Shown: positions 28,941-38,999 of the stretch, piece after piece
Layout: each line of letters opens with the position of its first letter
Position numbering within the stretch: the stretch's first letter is position 1
Assembly: GCA_002699445.1 (NCBI GenBank)
Contig: PAAU01000072.1
Span: 8,423-53,888, forward strand
Direction: 5' to 3'
DNA length: 45,466 nt
From: Micrococcales bacterium
GTDB taxonomy: Bacteria; Actinomycetota; Actinomycetes; S36-B12; GCA-2699445
Program-made: the position numbers and the translations under genes
Notes under the pieces: model-generated
The model's database searches: none
What the model was told of the DNA's origin: nothing
What the model saw: the letters and a program-made list of their open reading frames with translations, nothing else

Positions 28941-30911
28941 TTAGACGTCGAGGAAGCGAACATCAGCGGCATTGTCTTGAATGAAACGTCGGCGAGCCTC
29001 AACGTCTTCACCCATTAACTGGCTAAAGATTTCGTCTGCCTCGGCGGCACTGTCAATATCAACTTGAAGCATGAGTCGCCGTTGCGGATCCATGGTCGTT
29101 TCCCACAGTTCACTGGCATTCATCTCCCCAAGACCCTTGTAGCGCTGAACCTCACCGCCTCTGCGAAGTTTGCGGCCCTCGGATTTCCCCTGGGTCAGCA
29201 AGGCGTCCCGCTCCCGATCGGTATAGGCAAACTGCACTTCACCTTGCGACCAGTCGATCTTGTACAGCGGTGGTTGCGCGAGGTACACGTAACCTCCCTC
29301 GATAAGTTCTGGCATAAAACGGAAAAGGAAAGTGAGTAGCAACGTCCGGATATGTTGACCGTCGACATCAGCATCAGCCATCAGGACTATCTTGTGATAG
29401 CGCAACTTTTCCGGTTCGAACTCTTCTTTGACGCCAGCCCCGAGCGCAGAAACGATGGCCTGTACCTCATTGTTGTTCAGAGTTCGATCCATTCGGGCCT
29501 TCTCGACATTGAGAATCTTTCCTCTAATCGGCAAGATCGCTTGAATCTGAGGATCCCGCCCACTGCGGGCACTACCACCGGCGGAATCTCCTTCAACGAT
29601 GAAGATCTCACATGCTTCCGGTTCCCGCGACGAACAGTCAATGAGTTTTCCAGGAAGCCCAGCTCCGCCAAGAAGACCCTTGCGATTCCGAGCAAGATCA
29701 CGAGCCTTGCGAGCAGCGAGGCGAGCTGCTGCCGCATCAGCTGACTTGCGCGCAATGCTCTTGCCTTCCGCGGGATTAGCCTCGAACCAGGCTCCGAGAT
29801 GGTCGTTGACCATCTTTTGGACGTACGTCTTAGCTTCAGTATTTCCGAGCTTCCCTTTGGTTTGACCCTCAAACTGTGGTTCGCCCAACTTAAGTGAAAC
29901 GATCGCCGTCAGACCTTCGCGAATATCCTCGCCTGAAAGATTGGCCTGCTTATCTTTCAGGACGCCCCACTCGCGTGCGAACTTATTAATTAGCGACGTG
30001 AGTGCCGTACGAAATCCCTCTTCGTGAGTACCACCACCAACGGTATTGATCGTGTTGGCGAAGGTGTAGACGGATTCGTTGAAGCCTTGATTCCATTGCA
30101 TGGCTACTTCGACCGCCAGCTGGTTTTCCAGATCCTCTCCTTCGAAACTAATGATCGAAGGGTTGGACGCTCCCTTTGTCGCATTGAGATGCGCAACAAA
30201 GTCCACGATGCCACCCTCGTAGCGATAGGTGACAGACCTTGGGACGCCACTTTCTTCTTCGACACCAGCTTGGTCGGCGTCCAAGACTCGCGGTTCCCGT
30301 TCGTCACGTAACGCGATCTGAAGCCCCCGGTTCAGAAATGCCATCTCCTGAAACCGAGACGCGAGTGTCTCAAAGTCGAAGTGTGTTGTCTCAAAGATTT
30401 CGGGGTCGGGCCAAAACTCGATAGTGGTTCCCGCTTGTGTTGTCGTACCGAACTCAGCAAGTGCTTCGTCAGGTACACCCCCGGTATAGCCTTGCCGCCA
30501 AATACTCCCGTCACGATGAACTTCGACGGCCATCCGGTGGGACAAGGCGTTAACTACTGATACGCCAACACCATGCAACCCACCAGACACCGAATACCCA
30601 CCTCCGCCAAACTTGCCGCCAGCGTGCAACACAGTCATGACGATTTCGACCGCGGGTCGACCCTCTTCCGGATGGATATCTACTGGAATACCTCTGCCGT
30701 TATCGGTGACTCTGACGCCACCGTCGGCCATCAGCACCACGTCGATCTGGTCGCAGTGCCCAGCCATTGCTTCATCGACGGCGTTGTCTACCACTTCGTA
30801 GACGAGGTGGTGTAGGCCCCGCTCTCCGGTGGAACCGATATACATACCTGGACGTTTACGAACCGCTTCGAGTCCTTCGAGTACTGTGATGGCGCTTGCG
30901 TCGTAGGACAA
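28941..30911 (-). CDS. gyrB: DNA gyrase subunit B
   Basis: [41 protein letters not shown]-like [13 protein letters not shown]. Confidence 0.99.
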   Translation of the reverse strand: MSYDASAITVLEGLEAVRKRPGMYIGSTGERGLHHLVYEVVDNAVDEAMAGHCDQIDVVLMADGGVRVTDNGRGIPVDIHPEEGRPAVEIVMTVLHAGGKFGGGGYSVSGGLHGVGVSVVNALSHRMAVEVHRDGSIWRQGYTGGVPDEALAEFGTTTQAGTTIEFWPDPEIFETTHFDFETLASRFQEMAFLNRGLQIALRDEREPRVLDADQAGVEEESGVPRSVTYRYEGGIVDFVAHLNATKGASNPSIISFEGEDLENQLAVEVAMQWNQGFNESVYTFANTINTVGGGTHEEGFRTALTSLINKFAREWGVLKDKQANLSGEDIREGLTAIVSLKLGEPQFEGQTKGKLGNTEAKTYVQKMVNDHLGAWFEANPAEGKSIARKSADAAAARLAARKARDLARNRKGLLGGAGLPGKLIDCSSREPEACEIFIVEGDSAGGSARSGRDPQIQAILPIRGKILNVEKARMDRTLNNNEVQAIVSALGAGVKEEFEPEKLRYHKIVLMADADVDGQHIRTLLLTFLFRFMPELIEGGYVYLAQPPLYKIDWSQGEVQFAYTDRERDALLTQGKSEGRKLRRGGEVQRYKGLGEMNASELWETTMDPQRRLMLQVDIDSAAEADEIFSQLMGEDVEARRRFIQDNAADVRFLDV

Positions 30912-31106
30912 CGAGTCTCCTAGGCGTAATGGGGCGGAGGTAATACTAGAAAGCAGACGACCGAAATCCCGAATAGGTCTATTAGTCTACCGCTCATCTA
31001 CGTAACCTTTGACCATGCGGGGCCGTGAGAGTCGATTTCCCGCTACCAAACCCCATTCACGACTCCCCCCACGACACCACTAGGTGGTGGCTCTCAGGGC
31101 GATAAA

Positions 31107-31604
31107 TCAAATTCGGGGCGAACGGCGACCGTGTCTCACACGTAGCCTACCCGCCCTTCTCGATGATTCCTTGGGCCCAACGATGCTGATGTGGCTAACG
31201 ACGCCTGGCCCGACCTCTTCCTCGATACGGACTAAAACTGTGTCCTTGAGGTATTTCATTTGCAAGGCCCACGATGGTGAATCGGCGGTGAGTACAACCG
31301 TTCCCCCGGATTTGGTCGGTCGATATTCTCCCACCGATACATGAGCAGCGACTTCGCTACCGACGATCTGCTCCCATCGATCCAGCAGCGCGGAAACCGC
31401 AAGCCGGTGACTGTAGCCGTGACTTCGCGCCCAATCGTCCAAGATGCGCCCTAGAGCGCCTGGATCACGATCGTCCGGGGCGGCACCACTGTAATGCGTG
31501 GGTTTGACGGCTCGTCGACGCGACTGAGACCCCGACACCGACCGAGCCCGAGCTAGAGCCTGCACTGCAGGATCTACGGAATCGTCAGCCATGCGCATCA
31601 GCAT
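31107..31604 (-). CDS. DUF721 / DciA-like protein
   Basis: LGRILDDWARSHGYSHRLAVSALLDRWEQIVGSEVAAHVSV; position between recF and gyrB. Confidence 0.85.
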   Translation of the reverse strand: MLMRMADDSVDPAVQALARARSVSGSQSRRRAVKPTHYSGAAPDDRDPGALGRILDDWARSHGYSHRLAVSALLDRWEQIVGSEVAAHVSVGEYRPTKSGGTVVLTADSPSWALQMKYLKDTVLVRIEEEVGPGVVSHISIVGPKESSRRAGRLRVRHGRRSPRI

Positions 31605-31616
31605 ACGTGGGATCGA

Positions 31617-32750
31617 CTAGGCGGTCTCCAGCTCAACATGACTGGTATCTCCAGCATCTACCTGCCAGCGCTGACCCACAATCCCGGTGGGAACATCAGC
31701 TGTCACCGCTGCGGTGATGAAGACCTGTTCCGCTGGTGAAATCGCTGCTAGCAAGCGACCCCGTCGAGTCTCATCAAGCTCCGCAAACACGTCGTCCAGG
31801 ATCAAGATCGGCGGCTCACCACCAATTTCCGTCAAAGTTTCGAAGGCCGCGAGACGCAATGACAGCGCAAGTGACCACGATTCACCGTGACTGGCATGGG
31901 TCCGGGCCGGCATTTCGTTCAGTTGCAGATCTAGGTCGTCTCGGTGGGGGCCAACCGATGTCGCACCTCGTCTCATCTCTTCACTCCGGCGTTCAATCAA
32001 CGACTCAATAATCAGACCGTGAATCTCCTCGATACTTGTGGCCGCCACTAGGCTTGGAATTGCCGATACGTAGTTAATGCGGCAGGTGTCCGCAGCCGGA
32101 CTGATGGACTGATAGGCAAGAGCTACCGGTTCAGTCAGCCTGCGGACCGCGTTTAGTCGTCCCCAGGTCAGTTCGGCAGCCAACGGTACATAGCGCTCGT
32201 CCCAAACCTGTACTGAGGCGGCGAAATCTGAGGCTGACATTCCGGCAGCAGAACGTAGTAATGCATTTCGTTGCTTGAGGGCTTTTTCAAAATCGCTCCG
32301 AACTCCCGCGTATCTCGGCGCTACCTGAGCCATTACGCCATCCAGGAAGCGGCGCCGCTCACTGGGTTCCCCTTTGACTAGACGTAAATCCTCGGGCGCA
32401 AAGGTGACACAACGAAATACGCCTAGGACATCTCGCGTGCGTGGTAGCGGTGATCCATTCACCTGAACCTTATTAGCCCGACCCGCGTTGATTTGTAGTT
32501 CGATGGTGGTCTCTCGCCCCGCAATAACCGCAGTTAGCCGAATTACTGCCCGCTCGCAGTCACGACGGATAAGTGCGGAATCACTACTGACACGGTGACT
32601 TTCGAGACCCGCGGCGTAGCCGACGGCTTCCACCAAGTTGGTCTTTCCGCGTCCATTCAGACCGGACAGGACCACTTCGCCGGGGCTGAACTCAACATCC
32701 ACACTCTCGTAGGACCGAAAGTCAGCCAGGGAGAGTTCGCGGACCCACAT
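31617..32750 (-). CDS. recF: DNA replication/repair protein RecF
   Basis: LSLADFRSYESVDVEFSPGEVVLSGLNGRGKTNLVEAVGY (Walker A), LILDDVFAELDETRR. Confidence 0.97.
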   Translation of the reverse strand: MWVRELSLADFRSYESVDVEFSPGEVVLSGLNGRGKTNLVEAVGYAAGLESHRVSSDSALIRRDCERAVIRLTAVIAGRETTIELQINAGRANKVQVNGSPLPRTRDVLGVFRCVTFAPEDLRLVKGEPSERRRFLDGVMAQVAPRYAGVRSDFEKALKQRNALLRSAAGMSASDFAASVQVWDERYVPLAAELTWGRLNAVRRLTEPVALAYQSISPAADTCRINYVSAIPSLVAATSIEEIHGLIIESLIERRSEEMRRGATSVGPHRDDLDLQLNEMPARTHASHGESWSLALSLRLAAFETLTEIGGEPPILILDDVFAELDETRRGRLLAAISPAEQVFITAAVTADVPTGIVGQRWQVDAGDTSHVELETA

Positions 32751-32754
32751 CAGG

Positions 32755-33864
32755 TCAGCTAAAGCGCATAGGCATTAAGAGGTAGCGGTACCCGCTATCG
32801 TCACCTGTTGCCTGAAATACCGCTGCCTTGCTTGATCCATTACAGGCGATATCCACCTCGTCCGCCTTAAGTGCGTTCAACCCCTCAACAATGAGTTCGG
32901 GATTAAATGCGATCTTCAACGGCTCTCCTTCAAGCTGACATTCCATCGACTCGGCAGCCAGTGCGTCATCAAAGCCGCTCGCTCTAAGAAGTAGTTCGTC
33001 GTCCGAGATCGTCAACGTGATCGGTGTATTCCGTTCCGTGGTGACGATCTTGACTCGTTTCACTGCCGACATGAGGTCATCAGATGCAACTGTTACTCGA
33101 GAGCTCGCGGAATCCGGGAGTAGAGCCCGGTAGGCAGGGAACTCACCATGAAGTACTCGGGTTATGAGTTCTCGTCCGGCCAAACTGAAGCCAATCTGGC
33201 CATCTTCCTCATCTGACAGTGCAACCTTCACGGAGTCGGTCGGATCCAACGAATGCGCCAAATCACCGAGTTGACGTGCCTTTACTAGCGCATTCAACTC
33301 GTTCCCACCGCCGCTGGGTCGCCACGGAAACTCGCGGATAGCCAAGCGATAGCGATCGGTTGCAACCAAGGTCATGTGAGTATCGCTCAACTCAATGCGA
33401 ACACCTGTGAGAGGTGGCAGCAGATCATCACGACTTGCAGCGATCTGCACCTGACTAATTGCTTCCACGAATGTCTCTGCATCAACAACACCGCGGTGCT
33501 CTGGCATCTGCGGGAGTTCGGCCTGCTGATCAAGTGGATAGGTCGGCAACCCAAAATTGGACCGGCCGCATTGCAGACTCAACCGGGAACCATCAAGAGT
33601 CAGCTCCACAGGCTGGCTGGGCAGTTCTTTAGCAATCTCGGCAAGTAGTCGTCCTGGAACCATTGCAGCCCCAGGCTCATCAATCACAGCACTTACGTCT
33701 GCTCTGGTGGACGTTTCTGCATCAAACGTCGTCAGATCTATCTGATCGCTGCCAGCCTCAATTCGAATACCCGCATGAAGCGGCGAAGCCGGCCTACTCG
33801 GCAAAGTTCGCGCCGCCCATCCGACGGCTCGCTTGAGTTCGTTTTGCTCGACTCGGATCTTCAT
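32755..33864 (-). CDS. dnaN: DNA polymerase III beta sliding clamp
   Basis: DnaN length and motifs; C-terminal YRYLLMPMRFS. Confidence 0.98.
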   Translation of the reverse strand: MKIRVEQNELKRAVGWAARTLPSRPASPLHAGIRIEAGSDQIDLTTFDAETSTRADVSAVIDEPGAAMVPGRLLAEIAKELPSQPVELTLDGSRLSLQCGRSNFGLPTYPLDQQAELPQMPEHRGVVDAETFVEAISQVQIAASRDDLLPPLTGVRIELSDTHMTLVATDRYRLAIREFPWRPSGGGNELNALVKARQLGDLAHSLDPTDSVKVALSDEEDGQIGFSLAGRELITRVLHGEFPAYRALLPDSASSRVTVASDDLMSAVKRVKIVTTERNTPITLTISDDELLLRASGFDDALAAESMECQLEGEPLKIAFNPELIVEGLNALKADEVDIACNGSSKAAVFQATGDDSGYRYLLMPMRFS

Positions 33865-33987
33865 AATTCCCTCCCCGAGTTATGACCGCTCATCTTGCCA
33901 CATGCCTGTGACGAGCCAGCGCTCGGCTAGTGGTTGACCAAGGTGTTTCGTATTTGCTTGTTGCTACTTCCCGAAGGACTTGTACCC

Positions 33988-34240
33988 GTGGATCCACATA
34001 GCCAATTACTGAAATAACTCAATCCTTGAAATAAGTAGTAGTAGTAGTAGGCACTGGGGATGAGGTGGATAACTGTCATATGCGGAGGAAAATACGCGTG
34101 TCGTCGTCCCAAGGGGTTGTGGGTAGTGACGATACGAACTGTGTACAAATGTGGATTGTCAGAGCCGGTTAGCGAGTTTTCCAGCGTTTCATCGAACTAC
34201 AAAGCTGTATTTCCAGTGGCCATCAACAGTTCATCAACAG
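33988..34240. promoter_or_regulatory. Candidate oriC core: DnaA-trio-like TAG repeat, GC-rich spacer and DnaA-box-like motifs
   Basis: dnaA-dnaN gap; AAG(TAG)5 at 34033-34050, spacer 34051-34063, GGTGGATAA (= TTATCCACC) 34064-34072; further degenerate boxes at 33990-33998, 34140-34148, 34150-34158, 34221-34240. Confidence 0.65.
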
Positions 34241-34310
34241 CTCTCTCTGACTGGTATTTAGACAGTCTTAAAGGGCCAGGCAACCTCTTGAGCCAAGCAA
34301 AGGTCATGAA

Positions 34311-34421
34311 TCAAATGTAAAGCGAACGAACTCGGCGGTTCCAACCGTAGTGAACTCCGGCAGCGGCGACGAGTACGGCAGCTGTAACAACAACGGGAAT
34401 TTCCATGTAGCGCGTATCCAT
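34311..34421 (-). CDS. Putative 36-aa single-TM microprotein in the dnaN-dnaA gap
   Basis: Manual translation MDTRYMEIPVVVTAAVLVAAAGVHYGWNRRVRSLYI; upstream AGGAGGT; one hydrophobic helix followed by basic residues. Confidence 0.4.
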   Translation of the reverse strand: MDTRYMEIPVVVTAAVLVAAAGVHYGWNRRVRSLYI

Positions 34422-34518
34422 AGTCAGGGTTTACCTCCTAGGTCCGACCCTTAAACCCAAAAGATGAGACTAGTTTCAGATTAGTAGCGCCATTGCGCCG
34501 GGGACACCCGGCTTGCCA

Positions 34519-36009
34519 TCAAGAAAATGAGCGACTAGACCGTGCTTGCGTTTTGACGCGCTGTGTCAAGTGATCCACCTGGTTGTACAAGCTGCGACGT
34601 TGAGATATTTCTTTTCGAATCTTACGCTCAGCGTGCATCACGGTCGTGTGGTCTCTGCCGCCAAACGCCTGTCCTACCTTAGGGAAGGACAGATCCGTCA
34701 ACTCACGGCATAGATACATAGCGACCTGGCGAGCGGAGACTAGATTGCGGCTTCTTGAGGGCCCACACAGGTCATCGAGACTGAAACCGTAGTACTGGGC
34801 CGTTTCGGACATGATTAGTCCGGCGGAGATATCAGGTCGACCTTGGTCGGATATCAAATCCCGCAAGACCTCTTGGGCCAATTCCTGGTTTACTGGCTGC
34901 TTATTCAGGCTGGCGAATGCGCATACGCGAATGAGTGAACCCTCTAGCTCTCGGATGTTGTTAGAGATCCGATCAGCGATGTATTCCAAGACGTCATCGG
35001 GAACACGCATGTTTTCCTGATAAGTCTTCTTACGAAGGATTGCAATGCGGGTTTCCAGGTCCGGCGGTTGAACGTCGGTGATGAGCCCCCATTCGAACCG
35101 GGAGCGCATGCGGTCTTCAAAATCAGCGAGTTGCCGTGGGTGGATGTCGCAGGTCACGACAATCTGTTTGTCGTTGTTATGAAGAGTGTTGAACGTGTGG
35201 AAAAACTCTTCTTGAGTTTGTACTTTCCCGGACAAGAACTGAATGTCGTCTACCAGAAGAAGATCGACGTCTCGATAGCGCCTCTTGAAGTTGGCTGAGG
35301 TGTCGTCACGGATTGAGTTGATCAACTCATTAGTGAACTCTTCGCTGGAGATGTACCTCACCCGAGTGTGGGAGTACATCTCGCGGGTGTAGTGCCCAAT
35401 GGCGTGTAAGAGGTGGGTCTTTCCCAGTCCACTCTCCCCGTAGATGACCAAGGGGTTGTAGGCCTTAGCTGGCTGCTCTGCGGCGGCAACGGCGGCGGCG
35501 TGCGCGAAACGGTTGCTGGAGCCGATAACGAAACTTTCGAAGGTGTAGCGAGGGTTGAGTCGGGAGTCCTCGTTGCGAGTGGGAGGACCACCTGATCCGG
35601 GTCGATGGGTACCGCGTGTCATTGTTTCCGTGCTGTGCACGCCGTGCCCATTGGCCACCACATCCGGAGTCGTGGGTGCGGCTGGAGCATTTTCCGCGTA
35701 GGTGCGATCTGCAACGACGTCGGTTTCCGCGTCATCAGGACCGGGCGCTATTGAAGCGTCAACAGTGAGCGCGAGTTGGATATCTCGACCGAGGTGCTGC
35801 CCGAGTGAAACGGCTAGCGGTCCTTTGTGCTTGGTCTCTACCGAGTCTTTGTGAAACTCGCTCGGAACTGCCAAGACAACGGTGGTTCCTACCATTCCAA
35901 CTGGTCTGATCAGCGATAAAATTCCGCGTTGGTGCGGGGTGACACTTTGGTTACCTATTTCCGAAATAACCGTGGGCCACACTTGCTCCAACGTCGACTG
36001 ATCAGCCAT
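34519..36009 (-). CDS. dnaA: Chromosomal replication initiator DnaA
   Basis: NPLVIYGESGLGKTHLLHAIGHY, LLVDDIQFL, GGRDHTTVMHAERKI (box-binding domain). Confidence 0.99.
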   Translation of the reverse strand: MADQSTLEQVWPTVISEIGNQSVTPHQRGILSLIRPVGMVGTTVVLAVPSEFHKDSVETKHKGPLAVSLGQHLGRDIQLALTVDASIAPGPDDAETDVVADRTYAENAPAAPTTPDVVANGHGVHSTETMTRGTHRPGSGGPPTRNEDSRLNPRYTFESFVIGSSNRFAHAAAVAAAEQPAKAYNPLVIYGESGLGKTHLLHAIGHYTREMYSHTRVRYISSEEFTNELINSIRDDTSANFKRRYRDVDLLLVDDIQFLSGKVQTQEEFFHTFNTLHNNDKQIVVTCDIHPRQLADFEDRMRSRFEWGLITDVQPPDLETRIAILRKKTYQENMRVPDDVLEYIADRISNNIRELEGSLIRVCAFASLNKQPVNQELAQEVLRDLISDQGRPDISAGLIMSETAQYYGFSLDDLCGPSRSRNLVSARQVAMYLCRELTDLSFPKVGQAFGGRDHTTVMHAERKIRKEISQRRSLYNQVDHLTQRVKTQARSSRSFS

Positions 36010-36062
36010 GCGCTCCCCTCCCGAAGACCATCAACCGCCCAAGTCCGGTTGATGCACAACAA

Positions 36063-36079
36063 ATCCACAGCCTGTGGAT
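36063..36079. promoter_or_regulatory. Inverted DnaA-box-like pair upstream of dnaA
   Basis: ATCCACAG-C-CTGTGGAT, perfect 8-bp arms, 54 bp upstream of the dnaA start. Confidence 0.55.
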
Positions 36080-36387
36080 AGAAAAATCAACGCCAAAGAT
36101 CCCCATGGCGTAACCCTGCGATTTTTCCTCTGGTGCGGTGCGACAGTAGTCCCAACCAGCGGGGGTTCGTCAAGGCGGTTCCCAAGATTTCTTTGCATCT
36201 GTGTAACTTTTTCGGCGTGTCGGCTTCAACTGAGGAGAGCTGATCTCTATTTTGCTCCGTTTGGGTATGCGTAACCCAAACGTCAGTGAGAACCAACTGG
36301 AGACCGCGTTTGACCATTGCCATAGATTGTCCGTACCGTAGGAGGGTTGCCTAGGGCGATCACTAAGCCGAGAAAGCGAGAAATCGA

Positions 36388-36525
36388 ATGTCGAAGCGCA
36401 CGTACCAGCCGAATAAGCGGCGCCGCGCGAAGAAGCATGGCTTTCGACTTCGCATGCGCACTAGGGCTGGCAGATCCGTTATCAAGGCGCGGCGATCCAA
36501 GGGCCGCGAGAGGCTCTCCGCCTGA
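36388..36525 (+). CDS. rpmH: Ribosomal protein bL34
   Basis: Manual translation [45 protein letters not shown]; below ORF-track cutoff. Confidence 0.99.
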   Translation: MSKRTYQPNKRRRAKKHGFRLRMRTRAGRSVIKARRSKGRERLSA

Positions 36526-36528
36526 CCT

Positions 36529-36861
36529 GTGCTGCCACGGCACAACCGGATTCGGTCGTCTACTGATTTCACCCACGTCCGTAAAACTGGGACGCGAGGA
36601 ACCAGCGGAAGGATTACCGCCGTCGTCGCACCTGGGACAGGATTTTCCCGAGTCGGATTAGTAGTCGGCAAACAAGTAGGCAACTCGGTCCAACGCAAGC
36701 GCGTTTCACGAGTACTTCGGCATGCGATCGCGCGTGCGTTACCCAGCTATCCTGAGGGATCGCAGGTGGTCCTCCGGGCTCTACCTGGTGCCGCTGACAG
36801 GGATTCGAATCTCGCGGTGGATGCCGACAAGGCAGTGCGAAAGGCACTCGACAGACAATGA
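36529..36861 (+). CDS. rnpA: Ribonuclease P protein component
   Basis: Position after rpm[27 protein letters not shown]. Confidence 0.95.
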   Translation: MLPRHNRIRSSTDFTHVRKTGTRGTSGRITAVVAPGTGFSRVGLVVGKQVGNSVQRKRVSRVLRHAIARALPSYPEGSQVVLRALPGAADRDSNLAVDADKAVRKALDRQ

Positions 36862-37280
36862 TTAACGGTGAACCGGTCGCTAGTGAACTGGACGGCGGGC
36901 AGCCGCACGACTCGGCGACGGTGCGAAAACCGTCGACGAAAACCTCGACGCGTACTTCCGTAGCACGCGGATTTCGAGTGATTGGGTGGCCGTTTCGGAC
37001 ACTGCTGATTTGGCTGATAGCCGGGTACCAAAGGTTTATTTCTCCGGTACTACCGAGTAGTTGCCGCTACTACCCGTGCTGTTCCGCCTATGCCCGGAAG
37101 GCAATTAATCGCCACGGTGCGGCTAAGGGAACCGTCCTAGTGATTTGGCGCATCCTGCGGTGCAACCCGTGGAGTGGAGGTGGGCTGGATCCGGTACCTA
37201 GGCGACGGCATTGGGTTTCACATGTTCACCCTGACGGCGCTAAGCGAAGCAACGGGGGGTCGCCCGACCGTCGCAACTAG
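36858..37280 (+). CDS. yidD: Membrane protein insertion efficiency factor YidD
   Basis: [52 protein letters not shown]. Confidence 0.95.
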   Translation: MINGEPVASELDGGQPHDSATVRKPSTKTSTRTSVARGFRVIGWPFRTLLIWLIAGYQRFISPVLPSSCRYYPCCSAYARKAINRHGAAKGTVLVIWRILRCNPWSGGGLDPVPRRRHWVSHVHPDGAKRSNGGSPDRRN

Positions 37281-37430
37281 ACCAAGTAATCGTGGTGGCG
37301 GGTTAAGTTGTGCCGTACCTCAGGTATCCTGAAGCATCCACTACCTTCAGGGTCGGCCGAAACTTGGATGACTGAGCTGGGGGTCAGTGGGTCACACAGT
37401 TCGGACGTCGTTTAACACCTGGAGAAAGCC

Positions 37431-38411
37431 TTGTTCCTCTTGGACTGGTTGCGGACCGGTGTCTCCTGGATTCTTGTTCAGTGCCACCAGCTACTATCTG
37501 CGATCGGATTGGACCCAGCCAGCGGTTGGACGTGGGCCCTTTCGATTGTCGGCCTCGTGATCGTTATTCGGATCGTTCTGATCCCACTTTTCGTGAAGCA
37601 GATCAAAGCCCAACGAAATATGCAGGTTATCCAACCGCAGATTAAAGAGATCCAGAAAAAGTACTCGGGTGACCGAGAGCGCCAATCGCAGGAAATGATG
37701 AAGCTGTATCGGGAAACCGGTACCAATCCGCTCTCATCCTGTTTGCCAATCTTGCTGCAGATGCCTATCTTCTTCGCCCTCTTTAGCGTCCTGCAGGGAA
37801 TCGCGACGGAAACAAAAGAAGGGGTTTTCAACTGGGATCAGTACGATGCGCTGTTCCAGCAAGCGAGAGATGCGTCAATCTTTGGCGCACCCTTGTACGG
37901 AACATTCCTCAGCGCCGATGAAGTAGCAGTCGATGGCTTTAGTCCAGTAGCCACGCGAGTAGTTACCTTTGTGCTGATAATCCTGATGGTTGCCACCACG
38001 TACACCACCCAACGTCAGCTAATCATGAAGAATACGGCTTCGGACAACCCCATGGTCCGTCAGCAAAAAATACTGATGTACGTCTTCCCGCTTATGTTCG
38101 GCATTTTCGGTATTAACTTCCCGATCGGTGTTTTGATCTACTGGTTTTCTACAAACTTGTGGTCAATGGGTCAGCAGTTTTACGTCATTCGCAACAACCC
38201 GCAACCCAATACCCCGGCCTACACCGCATGGGAGGGGCGTCAAAAGGAGAAGGGCGCTCGTAAGGCAGTCAAGCGGGGCGAAGCAGAGTCAGTGGAAGAC
38301 GCGTTGAAGGCTGAAGAGCCCAAACAAACGCCACGCAGCCAACCTAAAAAGAAGAGTCGATCGCAACGTAAACGCGGTCCTGGATCTCAAAAGTCCGACC
38401 CGAGTGTGTGA
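37431..38411 (+). CDS. yidC: YidC/Oxa1 membrane protein insertase
   Basis: ALSIVGLVIVIRIVLIPLFVKQIKAQRNMQVIQPQIKEIQKKY; MYVFPLMFGIFGINFPIGVLIYW; TTG start. Confidence 0.97.
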   Translation: MFLLDWLRTGVSWILVQCHQLLSAIGLDPASGWTWALSIVGLVIVIRIVLIPLFVKQIKAQRNMQVIQPQIKEIQKKYSGDRERQSQEMMKLYRETGTNPLSSCLPILLQMPIFFALFSVLQGIATETKEGVFNWDQYDALFQQARDASIFGAPLYGTFLSADEVAVDGFSPVATRVVTFVLIILMVATTYTTQRQLIMKNTASDNPMVRQQKILMYVFPLMFGIFGINFPIGVLIYWFSTNLWSMGQQFYVIRNNPQPNTPAYTAWEGRQKEKGARKAVKRGEAESVEDALKAEEPKQTPRSQPKKKSRSQRKRGPGSQKSDPSV

Positions 38412-38434
38412 TTCGTGAGGAATAAGGAGCAGCA

Positions 38435-38998
38435 ATGACGGAGGACACCCTGTCGAAGTCAGAGGCAGGCGAGGTCGTCGCAAACGACGATAGTTTACAG
38501 CCAAATGTGGATCAAACTACTAAGAGTGACGAATCTAGTGAACTCGTCACTGAGGGTGATACTGCAGCAGATTATCTCGAGGGTTTACTCGACATCATTG
38601 ACCTCGATGGTGATATCGATATCGATGTCGAGAATGACCGGGCGGCGGTAGCCGTCGTCGAAGTTAATAGTGGGGAACTCGCGCAGTTAGTGGGTGAGGA
38701 CGGAAAGGTGTTGGATGCCTTACAAGAGCTCACCCGACTTGCTGTGGCGCGTGAGGTAGGTCACCGCTCTCGACTCATGCTAGATGTAGCCGGGTTCCGC
38801 GCCCAGCGACGCAAGGAGCTGCAGCGTATTGCTGCGTCTGCGGTGGCCGAAGCACGAGCGGCCCAAGAACCGGTACGACTGGATTCCATGAATGCTTTTG
38901 AACGAAAAGTAGTTCACGATGCTGTGGCTGAAGCGGGTTTGAATAGTGAGAGCGAAGGCAGCGACCCCGACCGCTACGTAGTTATTTCCCCCGCTTAG
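38435..38998 (+). CDS. jag: Jag/KhpB-type KH-R3H RNA-binding protein
   Basis: LIGxDG-like LVGEDGKVLDALQELTRLAV; R3H-like MNAFERKVVHDAVAEAG. Confidence 0.93.
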   Translation: MTEDTLSKSEAGEVVANDDSLQPNVDQTTKSDESSELVTEGDTAADYLEGLLDIIDLDGDIDIDVENDRAAVAVVEVNSGELAQLVGEDGKVLDALQELTRLAVAREVGHRSRLMLDVAGFRAQRRKELQRIAASAVAEARAAQEPVRLDSMNAFERKVVHDAVAEAGLNSESEGSDPDRYVVISPA

Positions 38999-38999
38999 T

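Noticed and set aside
31075-31089. CACCAC-TAG-GTGGTG hairpin after the DUF721 gene
   Set aside because: Short 6-bp stem with 3-nt loop and no T-tract; too weak to call a terminator
26289-33864. Inteins in gyrA, gyrB, recF or dnaN
   Set aside because: Protein lengths and motif continuity are normal; no splicing-domain motifs seen
33927-34148. 73-aa minus-strand ORF with YYYYY
   Set aside because: The Tyr run is only translation of the TAG/CTA repeat interpreted as a DnaA-trio element
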